Below are positions 12,871-26,100 of a stretch of 64,000 bases of DNA, piece by piece; position 1 is the stretch's first letter; the number at the start of each line of letters is the position of its first letter. Both the position numbers and the translations under genes were made by a program. Source of the DNA: Cinclus cinclus (lineage: Eukaryota; Chordata; Aves; Passeriformes; Cinclidae); the NCBI RefSeq assembly GCF_963662255.1, contig NC_085047.1, positions 53,318,006 through 53,382,005 on the forward strand, read 5' to 3'. A model generated the notes under the pieces. That model had not been told where the DNA came from. It searched no databases and saw only the letters and a program-made list of their open reading frames with translations.

Positions 12871-13922
12871 TATGCATAAAATCCTTGCTAAATTATTAGA
12901 AGTAGTTTCACTTCTCAATGGTAACTGCTGGCAAATCTAATCTATAAATTACTCAAAACCTTTGAATCACAACCTGCTAGGTTCTGCTTTGTATGATTTG
13001 AAAAACACTTTTTAAGAGCAGATCAGCATAGACACATGTATAGAAATGAAAATAGAACATTACTGAGGGATTAATACTGCATCTCATGTTCCAGGACTTT
13101 CCTGAATTTATTGCCATCAGAAGCCTGTAGTGTTGAACTATTCTTTTAGCATGTGCTTGCTCCCGCTGTGATTATGTGCAAAGTTACATGATCTTCTCAA
13201 ATCCATATTTCTTCAACTTTCAAGAAGAATTTCCCATGCAGGATGGAATTGCCTGAACACATGTATTTTTAGAATAGCTATGCACAGTAATATATACAAG
13301 CCTCAGCTAAATGCAGTATTCCTTCTAGGTTTTTACTGGGCACTTGCAGATGTTCTGTGGATTGGATATGCAGATGTATGACTTGAAACACCATCCTACA
13401 CTTGCAGCTTCTCCTACCATTGCTTTTTTGTGCTTTTGAATTTAGAAAAAATCTTTCTGACATTCCATCAAACAGCAGAACACTTGACATCGTTGCGGTG
13501 CATTTTATTCTGAGGGTTATTAGTATGAAAATAGGGCTTATTTTCTCCATGCTTTATTCTGCCAAGAAGCATTCAGCAATCCCTGACTCTTGCAGACTGT
13601 TTCTAAAAACTCACTTAAAGACAAGCTCAGTGTCAGTATGTTTACCTAAAGAGGATGAAGGCAGAAAGTGGGCTCTGTAACTTTAAAGCAGCTAAAATCC
13701 AATCAAAATTTCTAATTCCCCAGGCTGCGAATAAGTACAGAGATACATATATTTAGTTTTAATGATCTGTAAATGGGTGGGTGGTAACCAAGGAGGCCAC
13801 CAAGGACCAGTGGCTTGATCCAGGAAAAGATAGATGCAAGGACTTTGTATCTAAGCCATGTGCATCTGTGCAGGAAGAAATACTTTTCTGTCAGGGAATT
13901 TAGCCTATGCAGAATGAAGGCT

Positions 13923-13958
13923 GAGTTCTTATTCATGAATGAGTTCTTATGCATGAAC
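13923..13958. repeat. Two-copy 18-base tandem duplication
   Basis: GAGTTCTTATTCATGAAT is followed directly by GAGTTCTTATGCATGAAC (16 of 18 bases identical). This is a typical replication-slippage duplication. Confidence 0.9.
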
Positions 13959-14907
13959 GATGTTGCACTGTGTTATGCACTACAGACACGACTTAAATTT
14001 GTACCACTTGCCTGATGTAAAATACACCTCTATTAACTGCAAGATTTCCTACGTGTATACAGCACTATATTTCTTATTTCAGTCTTATAAGTCTTACTTT
14101 TTCCTAGGATGGCAAATAGTGTAAGCTTAGGATCTTTTTATTTAAAACCAAAATGTCTTGCAATGCTTTCCACAGAGCTGCAATAGATATTTAATTCTGC
14201 TATTAACAGGCAGAGTTTCTTGGCTTGAAAAACCCTTTTTTCTTCTTTCCAAAAGCAGCAACACTCTTGCTCTTTTTTTTTTTTCCTTCTGAGTTCATCT
14301 GATCTATATATCTCATTTCCAGCTTACTCCAGAAAAGCCAAAGATTTCAGAGAAGATAGCAACACACTCTGCAGGTTCTATTTACTAAATAAGGAGCATA
14401 AGGCAGAGGAAGTTTTGCCAGAGCTGGTTCTGTCTGGGTTATGAACCTAAGTGAATTCAATAAACTTAAACAAACTCCTTCCTCTCTGGAGACAAAATAA
14501 TGAAGCATCAATATGAGATAGTGCTTCTGATCTCAAAAGAAATATATGCTCATCATATTATGGGTACAGAGTTAGAAATTAACAAGTTTATAAGGCAATT
14601 TTTGGAAAACTGTACAGTGGCTGGTTTGAGCTCCAACCTAAAGCATTCAGCCTCTGAAGGTAAGGTGCAATATTTAATCTTTTGCAATTTTTGTAGGAAT
14701 TTAATTTGCTACAAGAAGGTGTGGATTCTGCAAAGAAATGTGTTTTCTTCATAAAGTAATTGATTTCTGTTTTCTCTTTAGAATGTCATTGTGCTGATGT
14801 CCCAATGTGTAAGTTATTACAAATAACATTTTCTGCTTGTTAGCAATATGGTTTGAATTCACAAGTCCAGGAGAGGTAGCTGCAGGTAGGACTATTTTGG
14901 ATTAATT

Positions 14908-14947
14908 AAAAAAAAAAAAAAAGAAAAAAAAGTTGTTTTTTTTTTTC
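14908..14947. repeat. Poly(A)/poly(T) inverted pair
   Basis: A15-G-A8-GTTG-T11-C. The A-rich and T-rich halves can pair as a hairpin around a 4-base loop. It may come from two simple A-rich tracts in opposite orientation; no mobile element borders were seen. Confidence 0.8.
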
Positions 14948-15342
14948 TTAAATTTCCAATGCTGCATTAACTGAGGCTGAACTGAAGTTAAGAAGTGTTC
15001 TCTAACACCACAGATGTTATTTTTAACCTAGTAAAATTCACTAAAGTTCTTCCTTAAAACCTTTCTCAGGCAGTTCCACAACTGCTCAGGCTCAAGCCCT
15101 CCCTAGCTATATTCTTTAGCACCTCTTTAATTTATGACCCCTGAAAGTTTCAAACCACTAAGCAAAATTAGAATTTACTCCCACCTTATTACCAACACCT
15201 AGTCTGCAAAATCACATTGTTTAAGTATAGCAACAGTCTTGTGCTGCTCCTGCACAATTTCCCAGTCATTAGAGTAACTCTCTCCAGACAGAGAAGGCTC
15301 AGATTTAATAGCCTTCTCTGCTTGTGGGAGCATCAGTTACAG

Positions 15343-15825
15343 TTCATGGAATCATACAATTATTTACATTAAGAAAAAAACATTTAGCTCATCAAGTCCA
15401 GCCATGAACCCAACGCTACCAAGTCTACCACTCAACCACGTCCCTCTGTGCTTCTTCTGCACATCATTTAAATACCTTCAGGGATGGTTATTCTACCACT
15501 TCCCTCAGCAGCCAGTTCTACTGCCTAACCACCCTTTTGGTGAAGCAATTGCTCCTAATATCCAATTTAAATCTCCCTTGGTACAACTTGAGGCCATTTC
15601 CTCTTGTCCCATTGTTTCTGACTTGGGAGAAGAGACTGAATCCTTTCACTACACCCTCCTTTCAGGCAGTTGTACAGAGCGGTAAGATCTCCCCCAACTC
15701 TTCTCCTCTCCAGGCTAAACAACCCCACCTCCCCCAGCTGCTCCTCACAGGACTTCTGCTCCAGACCTTTCATCATCTTCATTGCCCTTCTTCGGACTTC
15801 ATTGCTGTGATTTCCCTGTAAAATG
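15343..15825 (-). mobile_element. CR1 LINE of a second subfamily, antisense
   Basis: Antisense CR1 with diagnostic blocks that differ from the 1.2, 5.1 and 28.7 kb copies: CTCATCAAGTCCAGCCATG, AACTTGAGGCCATTTCCTC, TTGGGAGAAGAGACTGAATC, CAGGCAGTTGTACAGAGCG and CCAGGCTAAACAACCCCACC. From memory these belong to the older CR1-F/Y-like group; the subfamily should be confirmed by library search. The open frames of 93-156 codons here on both strands are by-products of the CR1 sequence and are not genes. Confidence 0.9.
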
Positions 15826-16334
15826 ACAGTACCAGAAAGGTTACTGTGTTTTAATGCAGAGGCTTCTTTCCTTTTTGTAGTGATTTTGCAGTGTAGTAGT
15901 GAGTAGCAGAAGTAAAGACTTGCTGAGTGAGAGACTTGGGATTTCGAGCAAGGTGAGCAGGACACTACTGCAGCAGAGAGGGGCAATATCAGTATCATCT
16001 CTGTCATACCCTTATTGATTATTTTTTTGTGCTTCATATTTATTAAAACAGGATAAGATTCACAGATCCTTTCCTAGTGACAAGCAAGACTGCTGCTTTC
16101 ATGCAATTATGAAATGCATACATTTCTTCTCATGGGATTCAAAGCCCTTCTTATCCTGCAGTTCCACTCATACTGTATAGAAGCACAGCAGAGTTATTTC
16201 TTGGCAGAAATTTGTGCTCATTTTGGAAAAGGACAGTTATGCCAACCACTTGTTACTTTGGTCGACTTGAGGACTCTTTTTTGTCCCTTGGGGGTAAAGC
16301 AGATGGAAATCTGAACAAAACCTGGAGCACCTCA

Positions 16335-16378
16335 TTAAAAAAAAAAAAAGAAGAAAAAAGAAAAAAAAAAGAAAAAAT
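16335..16378. repeat. A-rich (AAAAG) tract
   Basis: A13 is followed by irregular AAG/AAAAAAG units. No element border is visible on either side. Confidence 0.85.
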
Positions 16379-16754
16379 TAAGATCCATATCTGCAACAAA
16401 TACAGCAAATATTTGGACCATCCAATTTATCTGCTCTTTCTGCTGCTGCCTGCTTGCTTATCCATCCTTCTAAACATGTGAAAGAACTCATTTTTCTTCT
16501 TTATGCTCCCTACTTCATGGGCTGAAATATGACTGACAATCACCAGAGGATGGTTCTATGTACTACATCCCCTTTCTGATTCTTGCTATGGTTTATAACA
16601 ATACAAGACTAAAGAACATAAAATACTGAGTAACAAGGAGCGTGTCCTGTCAGCCACTTCTGAGCAGTAGTTTGTGTGTGTGTGTTGAACCATTCATTAC
16701 AAAAGAAGTACTGGGGATGCTTACTGCTTCTGGAAGAGGTTGTTTTCAGGTAAT

Positions 16755-16860
16755 ATATGGCACTGAGGGACAAGGTTTAGTGTTGGACTTGGCAGTGATG
16801 GGTTTACAGTTGGATTCTGTGATCTTAAAGGTCTTTTTCAACCTAATTGATTCTATGATT
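16755..16860 (+). mobile_element. Short CR1 3' tail, sense
   Basis: About 100 bases of a CR1 3' end: TATGGCACTGAGGGACAAGG, GTGATGGGTTTACAGTTGGA, GTGATCTTAAAGGTC, TTTTTCAACCTAATTGATTC and the tail TTCTATGATT. The wording matches the same older CR1 group as the 15.3 kb element, but in the opposite orientation. Confidence 0.8.
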
Positions 16861-19800
16861 CCTTTTAGGCTGCTTTACAGAAGATATGAGGTTTAGGCCA
16901 TCATCCTTTCTTTAATATTTCTGTGTCCCTTTGTGTCTACACGGTCTACTTCTCTCACCCTCGGCCAATTCTGACACTGTGAGAATCGTCTCACAGCTCC
17001 CTAAAATTTCATTAATAGGAAGAACTGCACAGAAAAGTACTATGTGTTTCTTGGCAGAGGGAAAGGTCCAATTGTAGGAGGTCTTCCCTTGTCATACATT
17101 GATCACAAGAATCCCAAACCCTCCAAACAGGTAATTTTTGAGTGGAGATAGTATGAAACTTCCACAAAGCCAACTGCTACCTATAAATATGTAACAAACT
17201 CCAGATATTCCACTGCTCATGTAAAGGCTTGTTAATATTCTTTTTCTAAACCCCTGTTCAAACTGAGGAAATTGAATGCTACCTAAATATTATTAATATT
17301 GTCCTTGCCTCTCATGATATTTAAGGAAAGAACAAATATTAGCTAATACTTTTGAAATATGTTTTCTCTTCCTAGTCCAGAAAACACCTAAATATATTCT
17401 ATTTTATCCTACAGAGGGGCAAGCACATTGCCTTCAGTTCAATAACAATTTTTAAATTTGTCATTTTCAGCCAAACTGAAACAAGTAGTATAGACAGATT
17501 TCTCTCTGTGTTTGGGCTTCTTTGTGGATATTAATAACTTGGATGACAATACAATCTATTTCTACATTAGCAGATACAAGTATTTTGCACCAAAAATATG
17601 CTGCTTGGCAGATCTTTTAACTATGAGTCAGAGAGACAATTGTAACCCTACACAAACAATGTCTGTCAAGGCTGTCTGTTTTGGAAAGACAGTCTTTTTG
17701 AGAACTGTAATGCAAGTTTCTCAGATGGTGAAAATCATCAGAGTCTCCCAAGCCGTCAGAGAACTAAAACCAATTCAGGTTGTAGTTCAGCTCCTCAGCA
17801 AAACTCAAATCACCACCTTTAATGAAGGTACCAGTACTTAAGGCCCCACAAATCAAATCAGCTTTGATACATAAAATGTTGGAGCTCAGAGCAGTTGGCC
17901 TCGCTCAAGATATTGCAACAGCAGCTGCACGTGCTGTCAGCTAATCCACAATTAGCCTAGAACATCAGTAGGTGAAATAAAATAAACATCCAGCTTGCTG
18001 GTGGACTATTCAAATCTCCCTACTGTAAATTATTTTTTTCCACTCATGTTGAAACCCATCTAGTTCAATTTCTGCTCCATCAATAAAGTCAACCTGGCCT
18101 AGGAAATCATACACATGATCAGATGAAAAGTTTTCTCAACTCTATGGACCAGTCACCAAATTTATACCATGTACTATGGGACCTGAGGCACTCATATCAA
18201 ATGTGGCCATATCCACTATAGATACCTACACATAAGTCCCTGAATCTGAATTACTCCCTTTAAACCAAATCAAAAGCTGTGCTCATGGTGGCAACAAAAT
18301 TGAGAAGCTCCCTTGGAATGACAAAACTTTAATTGTATCTGTGGCATGTATGGGTAGAGAACTGCAAGAGAAGATTCAAAATACTCGGTAGGACAAGGGT
18401 GACAATGAGAGAATAGCCAGGATAAAGTTAACAACAGAGGGTTCCCTGGAGCCCTCTGAAAACATTTGAGGAAATATGAAATGCTGAAGGTGTGTGCAGA
18501 ACATGAACAAGAACTGCCTTTTCACAGAATATAAAATGGAGCTCTGAGATGGGGAGGCAGAAAAAGTCAAGGCAGCAGTGGCTGAAGGCACTTAGACTGT
18601 CATGCAGTAATTAATTAGGACATAAGGTCAGAGACAGCATGCATGTGTTTTATGTATTAGCAATGAAGACAGAACAAAGAGAATTAAGTTATGCACAAGC
18701 TAAAGTAACAAGTGTTTATGCCAAGGATCTTCCTCTGGTCTGTCATTTCTGGAAGAATGTACTGGAAGAATTAAGAATCCTGTGGTGGTAGTCAGGCTGT
18801 AGGCAGCCTGTGTGAGCAAGAGCAAAAATTAACCACACAGGCAGTACTTATTACATAGCAAGATGGGACTTCATGTTAGCACTAACATTCATGAAGCACT
18901 ATAAGATCCCAGTCCCTTCCAAAGTACTATGAGCTTTCACAAATGCATGCTTTACAACCCAGCAAAAAACGAAACATCCAGTGAGGATGTGCTGTGTATA
19001 AGCTATTGCTGAGGCTAATTATGGAAAGAAATGAGTTTAAAGGAAAAATATGTGAAAGAGATGAGGGAGTTTTGTAGGTCAGAACTGTGATGTGGTTAGG
19101 TTATTGTGATTAACTCTACATCATCACTAAAACAAGCGATAGCAGCAAAATCTCTGATAAGGGAAGGAATGAAGGATAGATGGGAAAAGGAACAGAGATA
19201 TAGGGCCACGTATAAAGCTCATAAATTCAGTGGTTAGTGGATGCATATTAGGCAGGGCATTACACTATGTGTTTTTTTACTTGCCAATTGGAGCAGAAGG
19301 ACAGGTGAGTGAATTTTAAAGAGAAGTGCTTCCATGAAAGCCACATCTACCTTCCTGGCAAGTGATAAGCCAGTGATCAAGGATGTTGAAATATTTCTAT
19401 TGCCATGTAACATAAGTTAGTCTTAAACTGCAAGAAAATTATTAGAAAATTAGCCCATGCGACCATCACAAGGCTTTTATCTCACACTGTGTTCTTGAAA
19501 GGTTACTCTGCAAGATTTAAGTGTAGTCTTACTTGACTATTCTTCTGAGGTGCTGTTTCAACAATGCAGTTATCTTTGTTTTAACAGCTTTGCTATACAC
19601 CACATACTACTTGTTTTATAGGACCCTTTGGCTTATGCACAGATCCTTCCTAACCTAGAGCACCTGACTGACGCTAGATCAGTCATGCTCTTGTCTGTGT
19701 GGTCTTTTTTTCAAGTACTATTAATTTACCATTAATTTCTCTGACAAGTTATTTTGATTAAGTTAATATATATATTTCCAGTGTTTTTCAGGAATATCTT

Positions 19801-22674
19801 ATTTTTTGTGGATCAATTTGAATTCTGAGGAAGTTTCAGATGAAAACTCATGCACTTCTATTCAAAAAAGCACCAATTTTTTTGAATGCTAAACAGGCCT
19901 AAGCTTTTCTGATAGCAGCATTTTGATCATTGTTTTTCATAGCAGATGTTAGAACATAAGTCATGAAAACTTTACAGTCTAAACAATCGGGTTGTTTTTC
20001 TAAATTGTATGTAAGAGTTTGGAAATGGGATGAAGATGAGCATTTTAATGGCTAAAAGCAAAAATAATGAAAATAATGATTCACAGGAAAGGAAAAAATA
20101 TGTATTTGCTTATAAAGAGAGGCTGTGTAAAATGGACAGCTGACCTAACTATCAAAACTGTAAGTTCTTCAGCTGAATACTTCATAGTAATGAGAATTAA
20201 TAGGATAGATCCGTATTATTAATAATATGCCTGGAAATCAAAATAAAGGGGAGAGGATTATTTTGTGTGGGCTGAGGCAACAGCCAGACATCATTCTGTC
20301 TAGTACTGGCTAACTTTAGCATACTTGATCCAATAGCTGCCAACTGTGAACAGAAAATCAAAAGGCAAGATCCTGATTTAACAGGATAAGTCTAGAATGT
20401 AAGCAAATAGCACAGGTTATGCAAAAAAAAATTAAAAACACAGCTACCGCATTGTACATCATTAAAATTCCTCCCCCCTCTAGCCTTTCCCCCCAGCTGG
20501 GATAATTCTGACATGAGCAGTTTGAAGCCATATATGGAGCTCTGAAGACAGATCCCCAGACCCAGTTTCTGAGCCATGAACAAGGATAGTTTATCTTCAT
20601 GCAGCTGTAATGTTCTGTACCCCGAGCCATCTGCTGATGTTCAGTTCACCAGCAGCTCATTTACAGAATTACTATCAAAGAAATCTGCAATTGGTGACCA
20701 TTTAATACACCACATTTAAAACTGCGGTAGGTCAACTCTTGCTTCAGAACTGGTTTATTCAATCCTGTAGGAAAAACAGTAAGACAGCTGAACACAAAGC
20801 TGTGGCAGTCACCCTCACCTGTGAACCCAGAAACAGCAGCTCTTGTGATCTCACCAACTGAAATATTAAAATACCTTGTACTCTTTAGGGTATGTATACA
20901 ACTGGCAAGAATAATGTCCTTCCAACACCTGTATTCAGCAGCAATCATAACCTCTGTGAAGAAATCCTGGCCTACCTTACAATAGAAATTAACAGATGAA
21001 CAGAGTTGTTTGGAACTAAGAGAAAAAAATATTTTTTTCTTTTTTAAATCAAGAACCAAGAACTAAATATCAAACTCTCATTTTTATTTTTTTTTTTTTT
21101 TTTTTAATCCCAGAGGTATTTCTGCCTCTGGTATGTGTCTCTGTAGCACTCTCCTGCTATGGCCACCTACACAGTTCTGTCATCCTCATTTTTCTTTATG
21201 TTTCACCTCTGAGGGAGGCTCTGCAAGCCATTAGCCAGCAGCTCAGCTCAAACTTGCAAATGTTAGACATGCTGAGAGGACACAGGTAGGAGGAAAACAG
21301 GAGGAAAACAGTCCCATGAAAGATGCTTCGCTACAATAATACCTGAAAGACTTTCTCCTACGGACTTTGCTGTTTCTTTCCTACTCCTTGTGGCATGCCA
21401 GCATTTTCAATGCCACTGCTTGCTCCTGGAGACCAACCAAAGCTGTTGGTGGACCTTAAAGAAGATGCTGCACTACTGTTGGCTGTTTACTGGGCTCTGT
21501 GCCACCTAGATGGACCCTGACACTGCAGGAGACATAGGAAGGACTGGGTTTGGTTTTGATTACCACCCTGATGGTGCCTTTCTGACAAACATCAGCAGCA
21601 GCAATATTCCACCTCTTGAGCTGGCATTTGATGGCATCCCTCCCTGTACAGACTGCAGTGATTCTTTCTTAGCATGCTGGCTCTTATTTTCTTAGCCTTA
21701 TTTGGGGGACTGCAGCCATGTAGCACAGCTGAGACAGCCTTGCTGGCACTCAGGCATTGTCAAAACCAGAGAACCGGATGGAAAAGAGGCAGTCTGGGTC
21801 AGTATCAGATCCAGAGACAGAAGCTGAGGTTAGGAGCTGACCAATGCTGTCCCATCAAGCCTGCAGTGTTGAGGGAGGCCTTGGGGAGCCAAGCCAGCAG
21901 GTCAGGGTCAGCATCAAGGATGCAGGAGGCTGAATTCAGGCACAGCTGCTGCACAGCTGGTCCCTGCTCACGCTGCATCCCTTCAGCTTAAAAGCAGCCC
22001 CCGAAGGAGAGGGGCATCACACCTGCCCCACAATGGCTCATGTCTGGGAGGAGGTCACCCTGTACTCAGTTCCACTCAACTCCTTAATGCTGCCAGAGAT
22101 ACTCCTAGGAGAAGGATGTACTCTGTGTCCTGACAAAGAGTGCCTGAGGACATAAATCCCTTTTCTTTTTGGCTAGCTAAAAGGGCAAACATCTGTCTAT
22201 AACACCAATATGCATTCTTGCTGCTCTCAGTGGGCAGAGATGGTGGGAGGTAGAGACAAAGATCATCACAACACTATAAAAAAAATGTAGTTTTTTTCTT
22301 CCACACTTATCCTTAACTCTTCCATATTCTGAAAGGGAATATGTATGTGAATTTGCATTAAAACCATAGCATCTGATTTCACTCTTGGTAGGAGGAAACA
22401 TAAACACTGCAAGGCATCCCCAGCTACATCTTTGGCTGAGAAGGGATTGGAATGGTTTTTAAAATTAAAAATAAATTGGTTAAAACCCTGGCATTATTTA
22501 AAAGTTGTCTGTTAAAATAAACAGAAATCTTGCCATTTGCCACCCTAAGACTGGAATTTCACCATCTGCACTATAATTTTCCTTCTGGCTACACCAGGTG
22601 AGTAAGAAACCATCGGATAAAGATCAAAGGGAAAAACAAAATTTTACCAACTTTCCTCACAATAAAAAAAAAAA
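16861..22674. other. Gene-free DNA with a GC-richer island at its right end
   Basis: No gene or repeat family recognised. Frames at 17512-17841 (plus) and 20661-21059 (minus, 132 codons) have no features that I can assign. T-rich tracts lie at about 21078-21106. The GC-richer part 21180-22160 is listed separately. Confidence 0.45.
21180..22160 (+). other. GC-richer island with two ATG frames, unidentified
   Basis: This segment is visibly richer in G and C than its surroundings. Two overlapping plus-strand frames start with true ATG codons. The frame at 21510-21695 encodes 61 residues starting MDPDTAGDIGR. The frame at 21674-21991 encodes 105 residues whose first ~19 (MLALIFLALFGGLQPCSTA) look like a cleavable signal peptide, followed by several Cys. 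A TTAAAAG TATA-like motif follows at about 21989. Possible explanations are an unrecognised LTR, a decayed gene, an exon, or simply GC-rich DNA with fewer stops. I recognise no family, so no gene is claimed. Confidence 0.25.
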
Positions 22675-22850
22675 ATCACAAAATCAGAATTGTATAGGTT
22701 AGAAAAGACCTCAAAAATCACTGAATCATAGTCATGTTCACCACTAAACCATGTCCCCAAGTGCCACATATACACAATTTTTGAACATTATCAGGTGATT
22801 CCCTGGGGAGCTTTTTACAAAGCCTGATCACCCTTTAACCTTTCCTTGTC
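22675..22850 (-). mobile_element. Degenerate CR1 3' end, antisense
   Basis: Antisense CR1 remnant: AGGTTAGAAAAGACCTCAAA, CCACTAAACCATGTCCCCAA, GTGATTCCCTGGGGAGC and GCCTGATCACCCTTTAACC keep the order of the CR1 3' region with many substitutions. Its right border is unclear and is placed where similarity fades. Confidence 0.75.
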
Positions 22851-22988
22851 TAAAATAGGCAAGACCTTTTTAGACGTTCTATTGGATGGAGGATTTAGGA
22901 AAATTTACATGCAAAATCCCAGGGTTACTGATTCCTGTAATCCTAAAAACCAATGAGACAAAGAAAATGTTTTCTATTCTTCCTTCTA

Positions 22989-23120
22989 AGGAAGGAAGGA
23001 AGGAAGGAAGGAAGGATTCCAGGAAGGAAGGAAGGATTCCAGGAAGGAAGCATTCCAGGAAGGAAGGAAGGAAGGAAGGAAGGAAGGAAGGAAGGAAGGA
23101 AGGAAGGAAGGAAGGGAGGA
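22989..23120. repeat. GGAA microsatellite with three TTCCAGGAA interruptions
   Basis: (GGAA)n / (AAGG)n array. In its first half it is broken by three copies of ATTCCAGGAA, with TTCCAGGAA at 23017-23025, 23037-23045 and 23053-23061. The second half is a pure GGAA run ending in GGGAGGAG. GGAA is the core ETS-factor site and TTCNNNGAA is the STAT palindrome, so the array is a potential binding platform; that is inference. The K/E/G/R-rich frame at 22886-23212 is only the translation of this repeat. Confidence 0.97.
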
Positions 23121-26100
23121 GAAAAGTAGTAATTTCTCAGACACTCTTACATTTGCTTCTTTTGCCTCTGGTCACAAAAAGCAATGTGGACCTCAATATC
23201 ATTCATGATTAATAAAAAACTTGGAACCATTGAATTAACTGAATACAACCTAGTATTTAAACAGAACAAGTATCACCATTAAGACTGTGTTTCCTCAAAT
23301 ATTTTCTTGCTTTATACAGGGCACTGAATTGAGCCAACATTCCTCGGACTTTCTGCATTCTCCTAATGACCAGCTTTCCTTTAATGTTCAATTCCATACC
23401 TCAGCAGCGTCCTTTAGGGGAAGAAACATCTGGAACACAAATGGAAGATGATGTCATTCCCATCCCTCTCCCCCCCAAAAAAAAATTACACTTAAATGTT
23501 CTCATTAGTCTTAAAGAGGGACTTACAGCACTTATCCTTGTTAAAATATGGTGGCAAAAAACTCTGAATATACAGGCCTGCTAAAGTCTGCTTCCCTGCC
23601 TTGAAATATCTTTGGAAGGGAGGCATCATTACCTCAGTGAGACACAGCACTCAGGATAGAACTTGTTATCTCCAGACTAAAGCCTGAGAAGAATCCCCCG
23701 TCTCACAACCATTGCACAATCCAAAAGACTGAGCACATTCCTTCTCTACTAGGCTGGGAAAACAGTTGAATTTTCATTTAGTAGAAGTTTTGGTTTCACA
23801 TTTCCCTCCTTTGTGAAGAGTTTCATAGGAATATAGCCATCCTAAAATTCTTCTCCCTTCTCATTGGAGAATACACAGAATGAGAAGAAAGGAATACGGC
23901 TTTATAGAGAATTGGTTCCTGTCACTCTTAGAGGCTGTAAAGGTTGCTTCCTTTTAACATTAAGACAATCAAGGTCATCAGGGTGGTGAGGTAAAAGGCA
24001 TTTAGTCTATTTCTTGCTGCAATCAAAGCTTTAATTTGCAATCAGATCTTCTTGATAGAAATAAAAATGAAACTGGATTAGGATAGGTCACAGTGACCGG
24101 GTTGCCTGGCTTATTTTCATCTTGTGTGACTTTGTTCAACTTATCCTCTCACTGTTCACCCAGCGCTTTGTGATTCATAATATGCATTATAACTGCAGCT
24201 ACAAAAAAGTGACTCCAGCAATCACTTGTCATTTAGTTGGATTTTATTTTTTAAAATGTATACACCAGACCTTGAGAACCCTGCCAGCAAACAGATTAAT
24301 AACTTCATCTTCCCAGAGCATTACACAAAATGTATGATTTTGTTCAACTAATTTCTGCAGAAGAAATTAGGGAAGGAATGCACGGCGATAACTGAGAAAA
24401 AACACATGCCTTCAATTTTCCTTATAAGCCATATTAAAAGTGGGTTGTTTTATCATAGCAAGCCCCGGAGTTCCACATATGTGGGCCATTTCTAGGCAAC
24501 AGTACAGGGATCTTCACAAATAAACACCATTATCCTTAGAAATGAAGGATTTAGGAAAAAATGCTATGCACCGGAGACAATCCTTCTGCTGGCCATTTTT
24601 CTTTGTGGAAGTGCCATTTTGAAGGCTCCTGCTCTGCTCAGTGCAGCTATATAGGTTCCTTCCCAGAGTGACTGATGCTCAGTTAAATATTCTAGAGCCA
24701 CTCCTGTTCTCCTGGAAGAGCCTTCTCTGGCAGCCAGCAGACAGTCACATCAAGCTGCTCCCACTCTGACGAGCCAAGCTGCCGCCAGCTGAGCATCTCA
24801 TAAAACAAGATAGGTGTCTGAGAAATCTTCTCCTCCGGAATCACCGCTGGAAAAGCATTTCTAGCATGCTTTTCCCTTCAAACTGCATATCTCAAAGCAA
24901 TAAGTGAAGCTAAAATCCAGACAGAACATGCCAGGAGCTGCATAGAAAAACACCTTTTTTGGGAACATATATTCAATATTATTCTCTTCCATCTTTGTTT
25001 CTTTCTATTGAAATATTATCCCTTTGTGTTCTGTAGAATGGGGCTGTCTTTGATTTGGCCCCCAACCGACCCTTTGGAGGCAATCATTTTTGCTTCTGTC
25101 AGCATCCTTCACTAGGCATTAAGACAAACAAGTCCGAGGATGACTGATCTTAATGTGTGCATCCTGCACTTATGCTATGGCATTTCGTGACATAGCTCCT
25201 GAAGGAACTCTCCATTCTATTTAGAACACAGATGCAGTTAAAAGTATGAATCACAGATGAGTGAAAGAAAAATATCAGTTCTTTTCTGAAACAAGCAGTT
25301 TCTCTGCATGCTGCTGTGGTCTCTTGCAGCCTGGACAGAGGAGGGTCTGCAAAAGGAATTGAGTCATAATAATTCTTATATTAAGCATGAGTGAAATATC
25401 TCACTTCAGATGACAGCAGCAAGAAACCAACCCACTTTCCCTCCCTTCTTCATCCCCTCCAGAATTCTGTGCCTGTTTCCTTTACCATAGAGAGAAATCT
25501 GTTCTGCACACAAAGACTCAGAGAAATATAAAACGTTTTTCCTTTTATAGGCATTTTACAATTGCAGAGGTCAGCTGAACACAGTCTCTCCCTGATGAAA
25601 AGTCTGCTTCTTGCCAGAACTGGCGAGTTTGGGCAGAGGGCTGCACCTTCATCCAGCTCAGAAAGCAGCTGTTTACTGTGGGGTGTGTCTTGCCTAATTG
25701 CTGCATTAACTAACAAGCCTCCTCCCTCTCTGCCAAGCACTGCTGAGACCTAGGACGGATGGATAGATATAGTTTCTTTTTTTTCCTCTCCCTGTTTTCT
25801 GCTTGGTATGTAATTCTTACTCTGGCACGCTCAAAATCTTGCAGTTTTAGGAGCGCCTATGGTTGGAGGAGCAGCAGCTTTCCTCAAGCCACTGACATGG
25901 AGAGGTAATTATCATGGATACAGGGAAGAGCTGCCAGCAGAGCTGTAGGTCTGATTTACTGGGCACAAATGTAGGCAGGATCTATGTACAGCACGAGCAA
26001 ATCAGGACTGATTGCACATGCCTAAAAAATGGTTAATTTTCTCAAAAAAGTCATGTCCTAGTGAGGATGCAGAAAGATGTGTGACAGACAGAGACACTCA

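Larger units (their letters stand above)
12871..15342. other. Gene-free unique DNA
   Basis: No gene recognised. It holds a short tandem duplication at 13923-13958 and an A-run/T-run inverted pair at 14908-14947, listed separately. Confidence 0.45.

Noticed and set aside
15404..16037. Cluster of overlapping frames up to 156 codons on both strands
   Set aside because: Mostly over an antisense CR1 element; frames on both strands are by-products of its composition.
20661..21059. 132-codon minus-strand frame
   Set aside because: No recognisable domain. Its start lies in a T-rich tract, and donor/acceptor-like sites inside it do not form a consistent exon.
22989..23120. CRISPR-like array
   Set aside because: Interruptions are short identical motifs in a GGAA microsatellite; there are no unique spacers and the genome is a vertebrate one.
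22886..23212. 108-codon frame rich in K, E, G and R
   Set aside because: Its distinctive part is the translation of the GGAA microsatellite.
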